From Rosellinia necatrix (lineage: Eukaryota; Ascomycota; Sordariomycetes; Xylariales; Xylariaceae), in contig JAGYVD010000007.1 in assembly GCA_021209875.1 (NCBI GenBank), positions 2,852,001 through 2,916,000 on the forward strand: a stretch of DNA of 64,000 bases, given 5' to 3'. Both the position numbers and the translations under genes were made by a program. Of the stretch, positions 1 to 13,600 are shown piece after piece. Within the stretch, counting starts at the first letter, position 1; each line of letters starts with the position of its first letter. The notes under the pieces are model-generated. The model saw only the letters and a list, made by a program, of their open reading frames with translations. It was not told the origin of the DNA and made no database searches.

Positions 1-3000
1 TTATAAAATATATTATAAAAACTTTATTAGTTTTAAACTAAAGTTAATATTATTAAATATTTAAAAGATTTTTTAATATATTTATATTATTTATAAGCGG
101 TTTTAAAAATATAACTATATTATTAATATATTTAGCTATAAATCAGCTATATAATATAAAAATATTGTTTATAAATTATTATATATAGCTTAAGCTATTT
201 TTAAATTTTATTCAAATAATTTTAAATATATAAAAACCTTTTAAAAAAATAATAATTATTTTGTTTTAGTAGCGTAGCTATATTAGCAGTTAATAAAAAA
301 ATTTAAAACAGTTAATTATTATAATATATTAGCATTTTTTTAGTCTGGGTATAATAGCTTTTTATATTAATAATAAATAAGCGTTAAATATAATAATTTT
401 GTTTAATAATTAAAGGTCTATTATTATTTAGCTTTTTTATTATTATTTATATAATGTTATATAATAAATATTAAACATTTAAATAATATTAATTATCTTA
501 TAAAATTAAATTTACTGTTCTAGTCTATAAATTTAAACTATTTATTTATAATCTTTTAATTTTTAATTTTTAATATATATAGTTTTGCTATATTAAAAAT
601 TTAATTTTGTTATTTATTAATTAAGTTTATTTATATTATATTATTTTTGTTTATTTTAATAATATTTTTTTTGCTAAGTTTTATGTTTTTTAAAAATGTT
701 TTTAGTTTTATTATAAATATATTATTTAAAGCATATATATATATTTTATTTTTAATTTTTATATAAAATATTAATTTAAGCTTTTAAGCTTTAAAAATAG
801 TTTTTAAATATATTAAACTTAGTATATTTTATTATATTTTAAATGTTATTATTAAAATATTTAATTGTTTTAAATAAAACAAAAGTTTTTAAAACATATT
901 AAACTTTTATAATATATAAAAGTTATTTATAGATTTTTTAATATTAACGCAGCAGCTAATAAGTTTATTTTTTTTATATAATATATATATAATTATTGTT
1001 TTAATAATTTAATATTATATTTATTTATGTTTTTGTTATGTAGTAATATTTTAATAAGTTTAATTAATAAAGAAAATAGTTTTTAAGCCTGTAAAAGATA
1101 TTATTGCTTTTAATGTTTTTATAATTATTAATATAAATATATAATCCTGACAGAAATTATTATTATTTTATTATAAAAATTAATATAAATAATTAATATT
1201 ATAATATTAGCTGTTATTATAACATGTTATTTTATTAGCTGTTTTTAGTATTAATTTTTATAAATATAATAATATTATTATAGTTTTTAAATATAACAAA
1301 TTTTTGTAAAAATTAATAATAGCTTTATTTATATTTATAAAGTTTATTTTTAGCAGTAAGTTTAGTTTTAATTTTTTATAATTTAAGCTTTAATTTAAAA
1401 ACTTTTAGCTTAAGTATATAGTTTATTTTTCGGGTAATATTTAGTTAAAATTAGGTTTTTTCTGCAAAAATGATTAAGCTTCTGATTTTATTTATTATTA
1501 TTAGCGATTTAAACTATATTTTTTTATATATAATATAAATTAGTTTAGCTAGTTTTATATTATTATTATTATAAAACAGCTAATATTAAAACATATTATA
1601 ATAATTTTGTTTATATTATTAATTATAACTTATAATTAAAAATATATATATTTTATTAAATAATGTTGTATATTATATAAAATATTGTTTAATATTATAT
1701 TTATTATATTAAATATATTATTAGCTAAAAATACTTTTGTTTTATTAAGTTTAAACTAATTATTTTTAATAACTATAATAATAGCTTTTATATAATATAT
1801 TATATAACGTTTAGTTTTTTATTAAGTATTTAATAAGTTTATGTTAAAAAAATTAAATAAGCAGTATTATTTTTTTAGTTTTTTATTAAAATATTTAATA
1901 AAAAGTTTTTTTTTTTTTTTTAATTTTTTATTATAATATATTTATACTGTTATAAGTTTTATTTTTAAGCTTTTAATTAATTGTTATTAATAAATAATAA
2001 TATTTTATTATTAATATTAATATAATTTTTTTTAAATCTGTTATAGTTAAACTTATTTATAGAATATTTATTTAAATAGTTTTTATATTTAATAATAAGT
2101 TTTATGCCTTGATTTATTATAATTTTTTATATTTTTTATAAATAACGCAATATTATATATTTAATTTATAATTTCTATTTTTAAAATTATTATATAAAAA
2201 ATTTTATTATATATTTAAAATTTATTACAGTTTTATATATTATTATAGTTTTAAAAACGTTTTTAGCTTTTATGAGTTTTTTATAGTTTTTATAACTATG
2301 CTGCGCTATAAAGTTGCTGTTTTATTAATTTTTATATTAATAAAATGATAGTTTTAATAATAAAAAAAAATAAAAAAGTTATAAAACAAAAAAACGAATT
2401 GTTTTTTTGTTTATTATAATATAGCAATATAGTTTTATATGTTTTTGTTTTTTTAATATAATTAAAAACTGGTTTAAACTAATAAATACTGTTAGGTTTT
2501 TATATAGCTGTTATAAAGTTAAATAAAATTAATTTTATATATAATTATAAAACTATATATTTAAAATAAAACTTAAGTTTTAATAGTTTTTAATTATAAA
2601 CATAGCTTATATTTAAATTTATATTTTTATAATATTAACTGCTTATTATAAAAATAAATAAACGTTTATTTAATAACGTTTATAATATTTTTATAATATT
2701 TTATTTTAATAAAATTATTTAATATATTTATACATTAAAACTAAACGTTGTTTTAAAATAACCAAAAAGTTATTTTATAATATTTTTGCTTTAATAAAGT
2801 TTAAAGCATTTTATTTTATTAAAGCTGCAAAAATAAACATTTTTTAATAAGCATTTTTTTAATTATAATATAATTGCTTATATTAAAAATATCTAAGAAG
2901 TTAAAATAAAATATCCGACTTAATAAATTTTTATATTTAATTACTATTTAATATAAAAGCTAGTTGTTTAAAAATAATATTAGCTGTTTTAAATATATTA

Positions 3001-6000
3001 TTTATTATATTTTTAACATTATTATTTTATATAAAAACTTATATTATTATAGCTATTTTTATTATATAACGCTAGAAATTTTATTAAATAATATTTAAAA
3101 ACCAGGTTTAAAAATAATAAAAATATAAATAAATAAAAATTTGTTTTTTAAGCTTTATAATGCTATATTTTTAATACTTTTAACGTAAAAATAATTTTAA
3201 TTTTAAGGTTTAAAAAATAAGTTTAAATAAATTTATTTAAACAATAAAATAAAAAGTTTATATATAACTACTTCTAATAAAATAAGCTTGTTAGTTTTAT
3301 TTATAGCTTATTAAATATTATATATATTAAGTATTTATTTTTTAAGTATAGCTTAAATTAAATGTTTTTAGATTTTATTATATTTTTTTTAAAAAAATAT
3401 TAAAAGTTTTAAAACTTATTAAGTTTAAAATTAAAGTTTAAAATTTTAATAAATAATAAATAATTTATTTTTAAATTTAAAATATTATATAGTTGTTTTA
3501 AAAAAAGCGGCTATTTAATTGCAAAATAATATTTTATTAATTTTAATAAATTTATAAAACTAAAAAGCTTTTTAGCAGAAATTATTAATAAAAAATAAAA
3601 CTATAAAAAAAATAAGCTGTTATTATAACAAAATAAAAATAAATGTTACAAATAAAAAATATTTTTAAATTATATATTATTTTAAACTACGCGTTTATAA
3701 TTAAATTATAAAGTTTTATTAAACTTTTATAAATAATATATTAATATTAATAATTATAAAGGTTATTAATAATAAACTATAAAAGTTTAATAATAATATA
3801 ATAATTTAAAAAAAAAAACTAAAGCTTGTTAAAATAAAAAACAAGTATTTTAATATAAAAAAAAAAAGCAGCTAAAAATTAAACTTAGCAAAAAAATATA
3901 TTTTTAATTAAATTAAACAAAATATATTTAAAAAAACAAATCTGCCAAAAGTTAACAGTTCTATATAAAAAAAAAAAAAGATTAACTAAAATTGCTAGCT
4001 ACTATATAATAAGCATTAAATAGTTAAAAAAAATAAAGAATTTATTTATTTATTTATTTTTAAATTAACTAATATATAGTAATTTTTAAAAGCTTTTCAA
4101 AAAAAAGCTTTTTAAAAAGGCTTTTAAAAGAAAGGCTTCCCAAAAAAAGGTTTCCTGAAGGAAAGGTTCTGCCAGGATGGCTTTACAATAATATTAAACT
4201 TTTTAGTTTTAAAATAATTATTTTAAAAGTTTATTATTTTGATTTTTAATTTTACGTTTTATATATAAACAAATATATAAAAAAAAAACAGAAAACTTTA
4301 TTGTATTTTTAATTTAAATATTAACGCTTTTATAATTAAAAATTGTTTTAAAATGCTAATATAAAAACAATAAAATTATAAGCAGCAAAAAGCTTAATAT
4401 TAATAATTATAAGTTTAATAAAATTATTAAATAATGATATAAAATTTACTAAAAAATAAAAATTATTTAATAATATAAAACTATAAACGTTTTTTATTTA
4501 AAAAAATATAAACATTAATGCTACAAAAAAAAGCCGGCAAAAATAATAATAACTATATAAAACATGTTAAAACATAAAAACAAACAGATTAAAAATGCGC
4601 GGTTATATAAATATATTTTAGAATTAATATTTAAAACTATTTTATAATTAAAATTAAATATAAAATAATATTTTAAATTTAAAATATTATTTATATGGTT
4701 TTATTTACTTAATAAAATAACATAAGTTTAAAAACAGTAGTAAAACTATATTAAAGCCTATAAAAAACTTTAAATTATTTATAATAATATAGCTATTTTA
4801 AATATTAATTATATAATTTATAAACTTATATTTTTAATAAATTCTTATCTGTTTCAAGCTTAAATTTTTTTTTTTTTTTAAACAGAACTATTAAATTATT
4901 TTTAAAAAACTTAATTAATATAATAATTAAAAAAGCCGCTATATTTAATAACGCTGTTTAAAAAACCTAAGCTAAAAAGCAGTTATTAAAGTTAATAAAA
5001 AATTTTAACGTTATATTAGTTATAGTTATAAACTATATAAATTATACAAAAAAAACATATAACAGGTAAATATTATAAGTTATATTTAAAACTAATATTA
5101 AAAAAAGTTTTTGTTTTTAAAAAGGAACTTAATAAAAATAAAATAAAAAGAAATATTAAAAAAATAAAAACTTTAATAATAGCTCCGATATAAAATAAAT
5201 AAATATTTTTTTTGTTGTTGTTTAACTTAATTAAAACTAACAGTATAACTTTAGTTTTATTATATTTAGCCCTACAGAAAACTTTTTTATAAAGATGTTT
5301 AAACCAAGCTATTTAATAGCTAAATTTAGCGCTAGTATATTAAAGTTATACGTTTTAAAAATATAACTTTTTAGCAACGTTTTAAATAATTTGCAGGTTA
5401 TTAATATATTAAAATAATTTTTTCTAGCTAATATTATTAAATAAATTGTTTAAAACTTTATAAAACAACTTAATAATATTATTGTTTTTAATTTAAGCTG
5501 TAATTAATATATGTTCTGTAAATAAAACAGCTTTATTAATTTAAAACGTTATAATAAGCTAAAATAATAAAAATTAAAAATAAAATAATTATATTTAAAT
5601 AAATAAAAATTATATTATTATTATTTTTATAAACAGTAAAAAAATAGAATATTTTCTATAAAACAATATATTGTTTTAAAGCAGAGGTTAATTGAATTTT
5701 TATATTTTAATTATTTAAAAAAAATACGGAATTTTCTTTCTATTAAAATAAAATATTTAAAGCTAAAAACAAGAAATTTTTTTTTAACGCGCAAATAAAC
5801 GGCGGTTTATATTGAATTAATACGTCAAGCTTTAATATTAATATATTTAGTTTAAACGTTTAACTTTATATTTATTTCATTTTAATTTTAAACTATAAAT
5901 CTAATATAATTAATTTAAATATATTAATAATTAAAAATTAAAAATATTATTTTTTAAAAGTACTGCTTATATAAAACTTATATTAAAAAATAAATAAAAA

Positions 6001-6967
6001 ACCGTAAAAAGATTTAGCTAAAAAATTTATAAACTTAAATTTATTTATATTAATTTTATTAAAATGCTAATAAAATAAAATTATATTATAAAATATAATA
6101 AATTTATTTAATAAATAATTATAATTAATAATTATATTTAAAAAACTTGGACTTTTTTATAATGTTTTCATTTAAATTTATTAATATTATTTAACTTTTT
6201 TTAATTAATATAAACCATTAAAATAACGCGGTTATATTATTATATTAAATTAAAAGTTAAATTTTATAAATAACGCGTTTAAACTTATATATTAAAATAA
6301 AAATATTGTTTCATTTTTTTTTATTATAAACTAGCATTAATAAAATAATATTATAAAACAGGCTATAAAGATTATTAAAAAAATCGCTTGTAGATTATTT
6401 ATAAATATTATAACTAGCGAAATAAATTTAAAATTTTAGCTTATATTAATTAAAACAGCAGTATGTTTAAAAAACTTATAGTTTAGCGTAAAAATAAAAA
6501 ATAAAACTTTATATAAAATATAATATAATATTAAACTAAACTTAATATATTTATATATTATTAGATTAAATAACTATTATTTACTAAACAAAAACTGTTA
6601 ATATTTAATAAAAAACATAAAAATATAAAATATTAAGCTATTAAAAAACAGCGCTATAAATTATATTATATTATTTTTTTCTAATAAAATAATATAAATT
6701 AATAACGTTGTTTTTAAAAAACAACATATATATTTATTACTAAAAAACCGGTTTTCTTTTAAACTTATTTAAAAAACTAGCTAATATTATTATAAAAGCT
6801 TAGCTAATTATTAAAACTGTTATAACTGTTCTGGGGCCTAAAGCGTTAAAATTAAAAAAAAAGTTTTTAATTAAAAAACTAAAATACTATAAAATATGTT
6901 TTTAGCAGAACTTTATAAAAAAAATATATTATTTAAAACTATTAAAAATAAATAATAAAAATAAATG
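1..6967. repeat. AT-rich RIP-degraded repeat block, unresolved
   Basis: Almost entirely A and T, with frequent stops in all frames and no open frame that looks like a protein. The residual G and C sit mostly in AGC, GCT and ACG contexts, as expected after repeated CpA-to-TpA mutation on both strands. I infer decayed transposons but could not assign a family. The block starts outside the window. One GC-richer patch lies at 4085-4187. Confidence 0.7.
4085..4187. repeat. GC-richer patch inside the AT-rich block
   Basis: About 100 bp with runs of AAAGGCTT-like and GGAAAGG-like sequence, including a small TTTCC...GGAAA fold-back near 4153. It is less mutated than its flanks, so it may be a younger or short insertion that escaped RIP. 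I do not recognise the family, and no second copy was seen in this window. Confidence 0.35.
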
Positions 6968-7156
6968 ACACCGTCAGGAAGGGGGGGCTCTTTATCTAGC
7001 TAGCGCAGCTAGCTAGATAAGGACTGTGTAGATTAGATAAGGTAACTTACTAGCCTAAGGCTTCTGGTCCCTGCGGGACCAGAAGCCTCTCCTTCTAATC
7101 TACATCACACTTTTAGAGACTCAACCACACTACCCCTAGTAAACCTTACTAATAAA
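6968..7156 (+). repeat. Hairpin island A (un-RIPped copy)
   Basis: A GC-richer island with two perfect fold-backs, each with a 13-bp stem and a 3-nt loop: 6992-7020 (loop GCA) and 7059-7087 (loop TGC). The second is enclosed by a further inverted pair, GTAGATTAG at 7028-7036 and CTAATCTAC at 7095-7103. The left end carries GGAAGGGGGG and the right end ACCCCTAG, suggesting short inverted termini. An inverted, partly RIP-mutated copy lies at 22655-22845 and a related one at 23163-23417. No coding potential. It looks like a MITE-like or structured non-coding element; family unknown. Confidence 0.6.
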
Positions 7157-8341
7157 CTTTTAAAGCTATTTTATAAAACTTTTTTTAATATTTTAGCTAT
7201 TATATTTTAAAAAATATTAGCTATTTTATTTAAAATAATATTATTTTTATTATTAAAACTATAGTTTTTTAAATTAAAAACTTATAGTTTAATTATTAAT
7301 TATTTTAACAACAAAATAAAAACTAAAAATAACAAAAATATTTAAAAGTTTATTATAATTATTATTTTAAAAGTTTTATAAAATTATTTTAACTTTTGCT
7401 TTTAAACAGGCTTATTTAGCTAATGTTAAATATTAGCTGTTAATAGTTTTATAGAACTTTTTATTAATATTTTTAAGCTAATAATATTATTAGTTAGCAT
7501 AATATTTACGCTATTTTTTTTTAAAGCTTATTAAACTAAAAGCATTAGCTTAAGCAAAAAAAAGCGTGAATTAATTTAATTAATAAAAAATAATAAACAG
7601 CAAGTATAAGTTTTTTATAAATAATAAAATATAAAAACTTATAAAGTTATTTAAAAAATAAAAACTATTTATAAATAAATAAGTTTATAAGCTAAAAAAA
7701 AAACCTAACAAAAAAATTATTTTATATAAAATATAATAAATAGTTTAAAGCTTTAAATAAATAAAAAGCTAGACTATAATAAAACTTTTATATTAATAAT
7801 AAAATTAATAAGCTATAAAATAATTTTATTATTATAATAGTTTTAAACTTAAAATTTAAATAAATAAATATTAAAACAGCGTTTTTATATAAATTAATAA
7901 ATAAAAAATTTACGTTAAATAACTACTAAAATTTAATAACAGCTTTAGTTATATATATTATTTAAATAAAACATTTTATAAATTAAAACAGTTTTTAAAA
8001 ATTTAATGTAATATTTTTTTATATTTTAAAAAACTAAGCTTTATATTATTAAATATAAATATTAAAATATTTGCTAAAAACTATTTATATATAGCAGTAT
8101 ATATAAACAATTTATTAATAACTAGACTTTTAAAATTAAAAATTAATAAGTTTAAACAAGCATTAAATAAACGTTTTAAAATAATAAATTTAAGCCTGTG
8201 TTTATATTATTTAAAAATAATAATTAAAAAAAACTGTTTTTATTAAACGATTTATTTAAAACAAAATATTTATATTAAAAAAATATTAAAAAGTTTTTAT
8301 ATATAAAAATATATTTTAAACGTTATTTTTATAAAAATAAC
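7157..8341. repeat. AT-rich RIP-degraded sequence
   Basis: Same composition as the block start, with no gene and no motif I can name. It separates hairpin island A from the Copia-type element. Confidence 0.6.
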
Positions 8342-8657
8342 TGTTGAATAGGCTTTGTACGTGCGATGCACGTACTGTTTACGCGTAAAATAAAATACAA
8401 CTTCTTGTTATACGATATTTATTATATTTGATTATTCTTCTGTTTAAGTAACTATTATACGTAATATTATTTTAAGTTTTACACGAGAATTCTGCTAGCG
8501 TACAACTTATTAAAATAACAGCAATAATATAGCTTGTTTTACGTATAAAGCATACACGCTGTATATATATATATAATATATACGTTATATGCTTATATAA
8601 AATATATATACGTATAACAGCTGTAAGTAATTATAATTAATTGCTATAGTTCTAACA
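8342..8657 (-). repeat. LTR of the Copia-type element (3' LTR on the minus strand)
   Basis: 316 bp, matching 15802-16117 end to end. Differences are mainly transitions. It contains a palindrome at 8357-8375 with two 8-bp arms (GTACGTGC and GCACGTAC) around a GAT spacer. In the other LTR the same place is TATATATA-CGA-TATATATA, what CpA mutation on both strands would give. Confidence 0.75.
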
Positions 8658-8921
8658 CTAGTTTTTTTTTTTATTAGTTATAGTTTTTTATTTATACGTT
8701 GTTTTCTGTTTATATATAATTGTTTGTTTATATATAGTTGCTTTTTTATATAAAGTCTTCCGTTTATACGCAGCTTTTAATTTATATATGCTTTATATAG
8801 CTGCTGCCTAATACTTAAGCCTGGGCCTAAAGTTGCTAGCGTACTTTCCGCTGCTTAAATATACGTACGGCCCTATTTACAGCTAACTTTTTATTCTACT
8901 GTTCCGTTTATTTTTTTTTTT

Positions 8922-9071
<150 letters not shown>

Positions 9072-10027
9072 ATAGTTTTTATATAATATAAATGCTAACT
9101 TTTAAAAGCTATAATATTAATAATAATAATAACAATAATAATATCTGCTGCTGCTCCTGCCGCTGCTGCTGCCGCTTTTACGCCGCCTGCCTGCTTCTGC
9201 TTTTATTTTACGCTTCCTTTAATAAAAAATGTTTTATAATTCGTAAACTTTGTTCGCATAAAAAAAAACGGCTAAATAAAAGTTTACCGTTTTTTTACAA
9301 AAACTTAAGCCTGCTAGGCTTTAATATAGTTTTTATATATTAATATATATAATTTTCTTTTTAAGCAGATAATTATTTATATATTTTTATTTTTTTTTTT
9401 ATTAACAAGTTTTTACATGCAACAGAATATTAAAAATATTATTACTGCTGCCTTTTTTTATAACATTTTATTTTAAGTAGCAGCTTTAAACGTTTTTATA
9501 AACATTTAAGCTAAGTTTATCTGCTACAAAAGCTACTTTTAAGCTTTTTTAGTTTAAAACCAAAAAGCTTAATACTTAAAAGCATACGTAAATAAACCGC
9601 GCAATAGCTGCTACTACAATTAAAAAGCCCCGTTTAACTTATATTATTAAATCCTTAGTTTTTAAAAAAGCGTTTATGCTTTTTATATCTAGCGCTTATA
9701 TAAAACGCGATATTTTAACCGTAGCTAAAAAAAAAAAAAAGGAAAATAAATAAATTTGTTTTTCTTGTTTTTTTTTTTATATTTTACTCTTTTTATATAT
9801 AAATAACATAAAAGTAAAAATATAGTCCGTACAAACGTAAAAATAAAAGTATAGCTTGTACGTAGTTTTTTCTTTCGTGCATAAAAAAAAAAAAAAAAAT
9901 AACTCTTGATCTCTTTTTTTTTTCTTTATAAAAAAAACAATTAATTATTATACGTAAATAAAAAATGCAAAGCTTAGAGTTTATTATATCAGTCTATTTA
10001 TAAACCGTAGACCTTTAAGCCCTACTA

Positions 10028-10100
10028 GCCTCAGTTAGAAATTAAACTTAAAACATATAACAATTAACTGTTGTACATGTTATTACTACACCACTAGAGC
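10028..10100 (-). repeat. tRNA-like relic 1 (SINE-like unit)
   Basis: On the minus strand this 73-nt stretch starts GCTCTAG and ends CTGAGGC, which pair as a tRNA acceptor stem with one mismatch. It carries an A-box-like TAGTGGTGTAGT and a T-arm with loop TTTAATT, the usual TTCRAAT after C-to-T and G-to-A changes. Homology with the second copy extends beyond the tRNA part on both sides (about 9995-10175). I infer a tRNA-derived SINE or a dead tRNA copy; no reliable anticodon can be read. Confidence 0.5.
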
Positions 10101-10284
10101 TTGTTCTTTAAAAGGTCAGGCCCTTAATAATAGTTATATATCCTTTTTATATAAATAAAATAAAGTTTGGGCTGTTGTTGTATAAAAAAAATTAAAAATA
10201 TTTAAAAATAAGAAAAATAATAAAAGAATAGCAAGGTCCGGGGTCTATAATGTTTTTTTTTTTTATAAACTCTGAACCTTGCAA

Positions 10285-10357
10285 GCCTTAGCCAAGAATT
10301 AAACCTAGGTTGTACAATAATTAAATATAATATATGTTGCCACTATACCACTAGGGC
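10285..10357 (-). repeat. tRNA-like relic 2 (SINE-like unit)
   Basis: Second 73-nt unit, 257 bp from the first and in the same orientation. Minus-strand ends are GCCCTAG and CTAAGGC, giving 6 of 7 acceptor pairs. The A-box-like region is TAGTGGTATAGTGG. The T-stem CTAG/CTTGG pairs with wobbles around TTTAATT. The shared flank (about 10255-10430) includes a GGCCTGACTTTTTAAA-like segment found in both copies. Less mutated than relic 1. Confidence 0.5.
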
Positions 10358-10480
10358 CTGTTTTTTTAAAAAGTCAGGTTTTTAGTTATACTTATATTTT
10401 CTGTTGTATAATAAAATAAGGTTTGCACTACTATTATACGGGGGAGTAACGTCTGTTGTTATATAAATCCTGCTCTTTTA

Positions 10481-10690
10481 TTATTTTTGCCTTTCGGTTC
10501 GTTTTATATATGCTTTGACCTATATAATTAATTTATTTATAAATACTAGGTTTTTTAAAGCTTAGTTTAGCTTTTGTTTAATAAATACGTCCGCTAAGTT
10601 GTTAGCATTATTAATCCATTATATTTCAGAGATTTCTTTTTTTTTATACGATTTTTAAAACGACATAATATTTATTATTAAATGTTTTTT
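10481..10690 (-). pseudogene. Copia pol C-terminus relic (RNase H tail)
   Basis: Read on the minus strand with RIP stops ignored, this gives KKKEISEI-WINNANNLAD followed by an ALKNLVFINKL-like tail and two tandem stops ending at 10478. This matches the C-terminal pattern of fungal Copia polyproteins (REI-EIRWI-NPADAMTK-ALK-L), known to me from the family. In-frame stops mean it is dead. Farther upstream on the minus strand (up to about 15780) the rest of pol and gag must lie, but decay prevents confident domain calls there. Confidence 0.65.
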
Positions 10691-13600
10691 TTATGTTATA
10701 CCTAGCTTAATTAAACAGTCGTATAATAATTTTAAGTTTAAACATAAAACTACTAGAACTAAAAAAACGTTTAAAATAGCTAAAATTTTCTGGATTATTA
10801 TATATAAAACTATTGCATTATTAAATCTATTAACTATGCCGTACAGCTTATTTATTAAAATATTCTAAGTAATTTTTTTATACTTGTTAAAGTTCTAATA
10901 TATAATATTTTTAATTATTTTAAAATTTAACCTTTTTTTTATACAATATTTTATTATTAATACAATAAAAAATTTAAGCTAAAAACTTATATCGGTATTA
11001 TTTATAAAAAATCCGTCGGTAAAAATAAATAGTTTTATATATGTTAGGTCTAGTAGTATAAAAGTTAAACTTTGCTTAAAGTTGTCTATTTATTATTAGA
11101 TCTTTTAGTTTAAGTTTTTAATATTATCTAAAGCCGGATTAATTATTTAAGCAGCTACTAATAAATTATATAAAGCTTCTGGTTAATATATACTATTAAT
11201 ATAAGTTTTTTTGGCCCGCTGTAAAATATAGTTTTAAGCAGTTTTTATTATATAAAAATTAACCTGGGCTAATTGTTTGCCTTATTTTTTTTATGTTAGG
11301 GTTATGTTTTTTTTGTACAATAATATAATTTAGCTGCTATTAAATTTAATTAGATATTTTAATCGAAATATTTTTTTTAGCTTCGCGTAAAAATCAGCTT
11401 GTTTTAGCTTATATTTTTTTTTTTTTAAAAAGTTTAATATAATAAAACTAAATATATTATTTATTTATAAGCTAGTAATACTAAAGTTTTTAGTTATTTT
11501 ATTATATATAATAAATATAAGTTATATATAAATATAAACATGTTTAATTATTTTTAATAATACTAATAATAAGTTTTAAACTAATATAATTTTAACTCCG
11601 CCAGTTTATATAATAATTATATAATTTTTAAAATTGTTTTTTTAAAGTATTTTAGCTTAAGTTTATTAAATAATTATATAAAAATCTTTTTTGCTAGCTT
11701 ATTTTTTAACTATATATACGTTTATATAATATTTTAAAGTTTGCTTAAAATATTATAATTATAAATTAGCAAAAGTTTAAATGCTAGCAGCAGTTTTAGC
11801 TTATTTACTAAATAATTAAAAATTATATAAATACTATTTTTTTTTTAACGTTATTATATTTTTATACGATAAGTTTTAATTTTTATATAGTTAGGTTATT
11901 TTTTTTTATTTCTTATATAAATTTAAACTTAAAAATTTAAGCTTTATTATGCTTAGATTTAATATATTTAATAAATTAAAATATTTTTATATAATAAAGT
12001 TATTAATTTTAATTACGTTTAATTTTTAAATAATATCTCCGGTATAATAATTATACCGTTTTTCTAAAGCTTTACTATTAAAATATATACCTGCTGTTTT
12101 TTTGCTGTTATAAAAATATTATCTAGCTTTTATATAAATATAGCCTATATATCAGCATTTATAATAGCGTTTTTTTTTAATCTGCTATACTTTTGTATAA
12201 TAAATAATTAAACGGTTTAAAATATTTTTATTTATTAATTTATTATTTATTTATTATATAATAATATAGTTTAATTTAAATATATTAAAATTATATCAAG
12301 CTATTAATTAAATTAACAACTATATCAGATCTTTTAATTAATTAAATCTTATACAGCTTTTGCTAACTTTTTTTTTTTTTCTATATTAAAACTTTGCTTT
12401 TTAAAAATAGCAAAAATATATTATATATAACTAAACTATTACGTTTATTAATCGTATAATTAATTTTAACTTTAGCCTGTTTTTCGCGTAATATTTTTAT
12501 AGCTTTTTTTATTGCTTTTACTTTTTATATAATATCTAGTAAAAAAAGTAAATTTTAATTAATTTTAGGGTATACTTTAAATATTAACAGGGTAAGTATT
12601 AGTTTGTTTAAACCTGCGGTATTATTTAAAGCTTTAATTATTATTTATAAAATTAATTCTTGTTTTATATAATATTTAATTTCTGCTTTTAATATATTAT
12701 ACGTATAATAAAATAGTTTATATGCTTGTTTAATCTTGCTTATTATTTAATAAGCTTTAATAAGCATTATATAATATTATATATTAATTATTTTAATTTA
12801 ATTTTAAAATTCTTTTAATAAAAATTTATATTTAAATTATATATAATATAATCGGAAAGTTTTTAATATATGTTAATCTAACATTTATATAATGTTTTTA
12901 AGCGTTACGTATAAATATAAATTTTAAAAATATTGCAGCTTAAAATAATATTATAGTATTAATAATATAAAATATTTGTTTATTATTTATTTATATAATA
13001 TTAATTATAACCTCGTAGTTAAAATTATAGTTATTTTTAATTAAAAACTTAAAACGTTTTAATGCTTAATTATACAACTAATAATAATAACAAAACTTCT
13101 GGATTTTTTTTAAAATTAAATAATTTATATTATATTTTATACGATTTAACAGCTTATATAATCTTTTTATATAAAAATGTTTAAAACAGCAGTATAAACG
13201 CTTCAGCTTTATTTTAATAAAATATGTTCTAGCTTTTTAAAAGCTTATATTAAAAAATAAATGTTTTTATTTACATATAATAAATATAATCTTTCTGTTT
13301 TATTATATAATAACGTTTTTTATATTATTAAAATAAGCTTATAAACGGTCTGCGTTTTTAAAAAAAAATAAAAACAGTATTAAAATATTTAAAATATAAT
13401 ATATTATTATACCAAAAGCGTTTTTTATTTTAACTGTCCTAATTAATATAATAGTTTTTCTATTTTTAAATTATATAAAAACAGTTTTTTTTATTTATTT
13501 AGCTTATATATAAAAGTTTATTTAAATATATGCTTTTAATTATATTTTACCTACTATTAAATAATTAAAAACATTTATATCCTATAGTTCACTTTAATAC

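Noticed and set aside
9092..9343. 83-codon frame with poly-Asn and Cys-rich stretch
   Set aside because: Results from AAT and TGC triplet runs inside the Copia element; no protein-family features.
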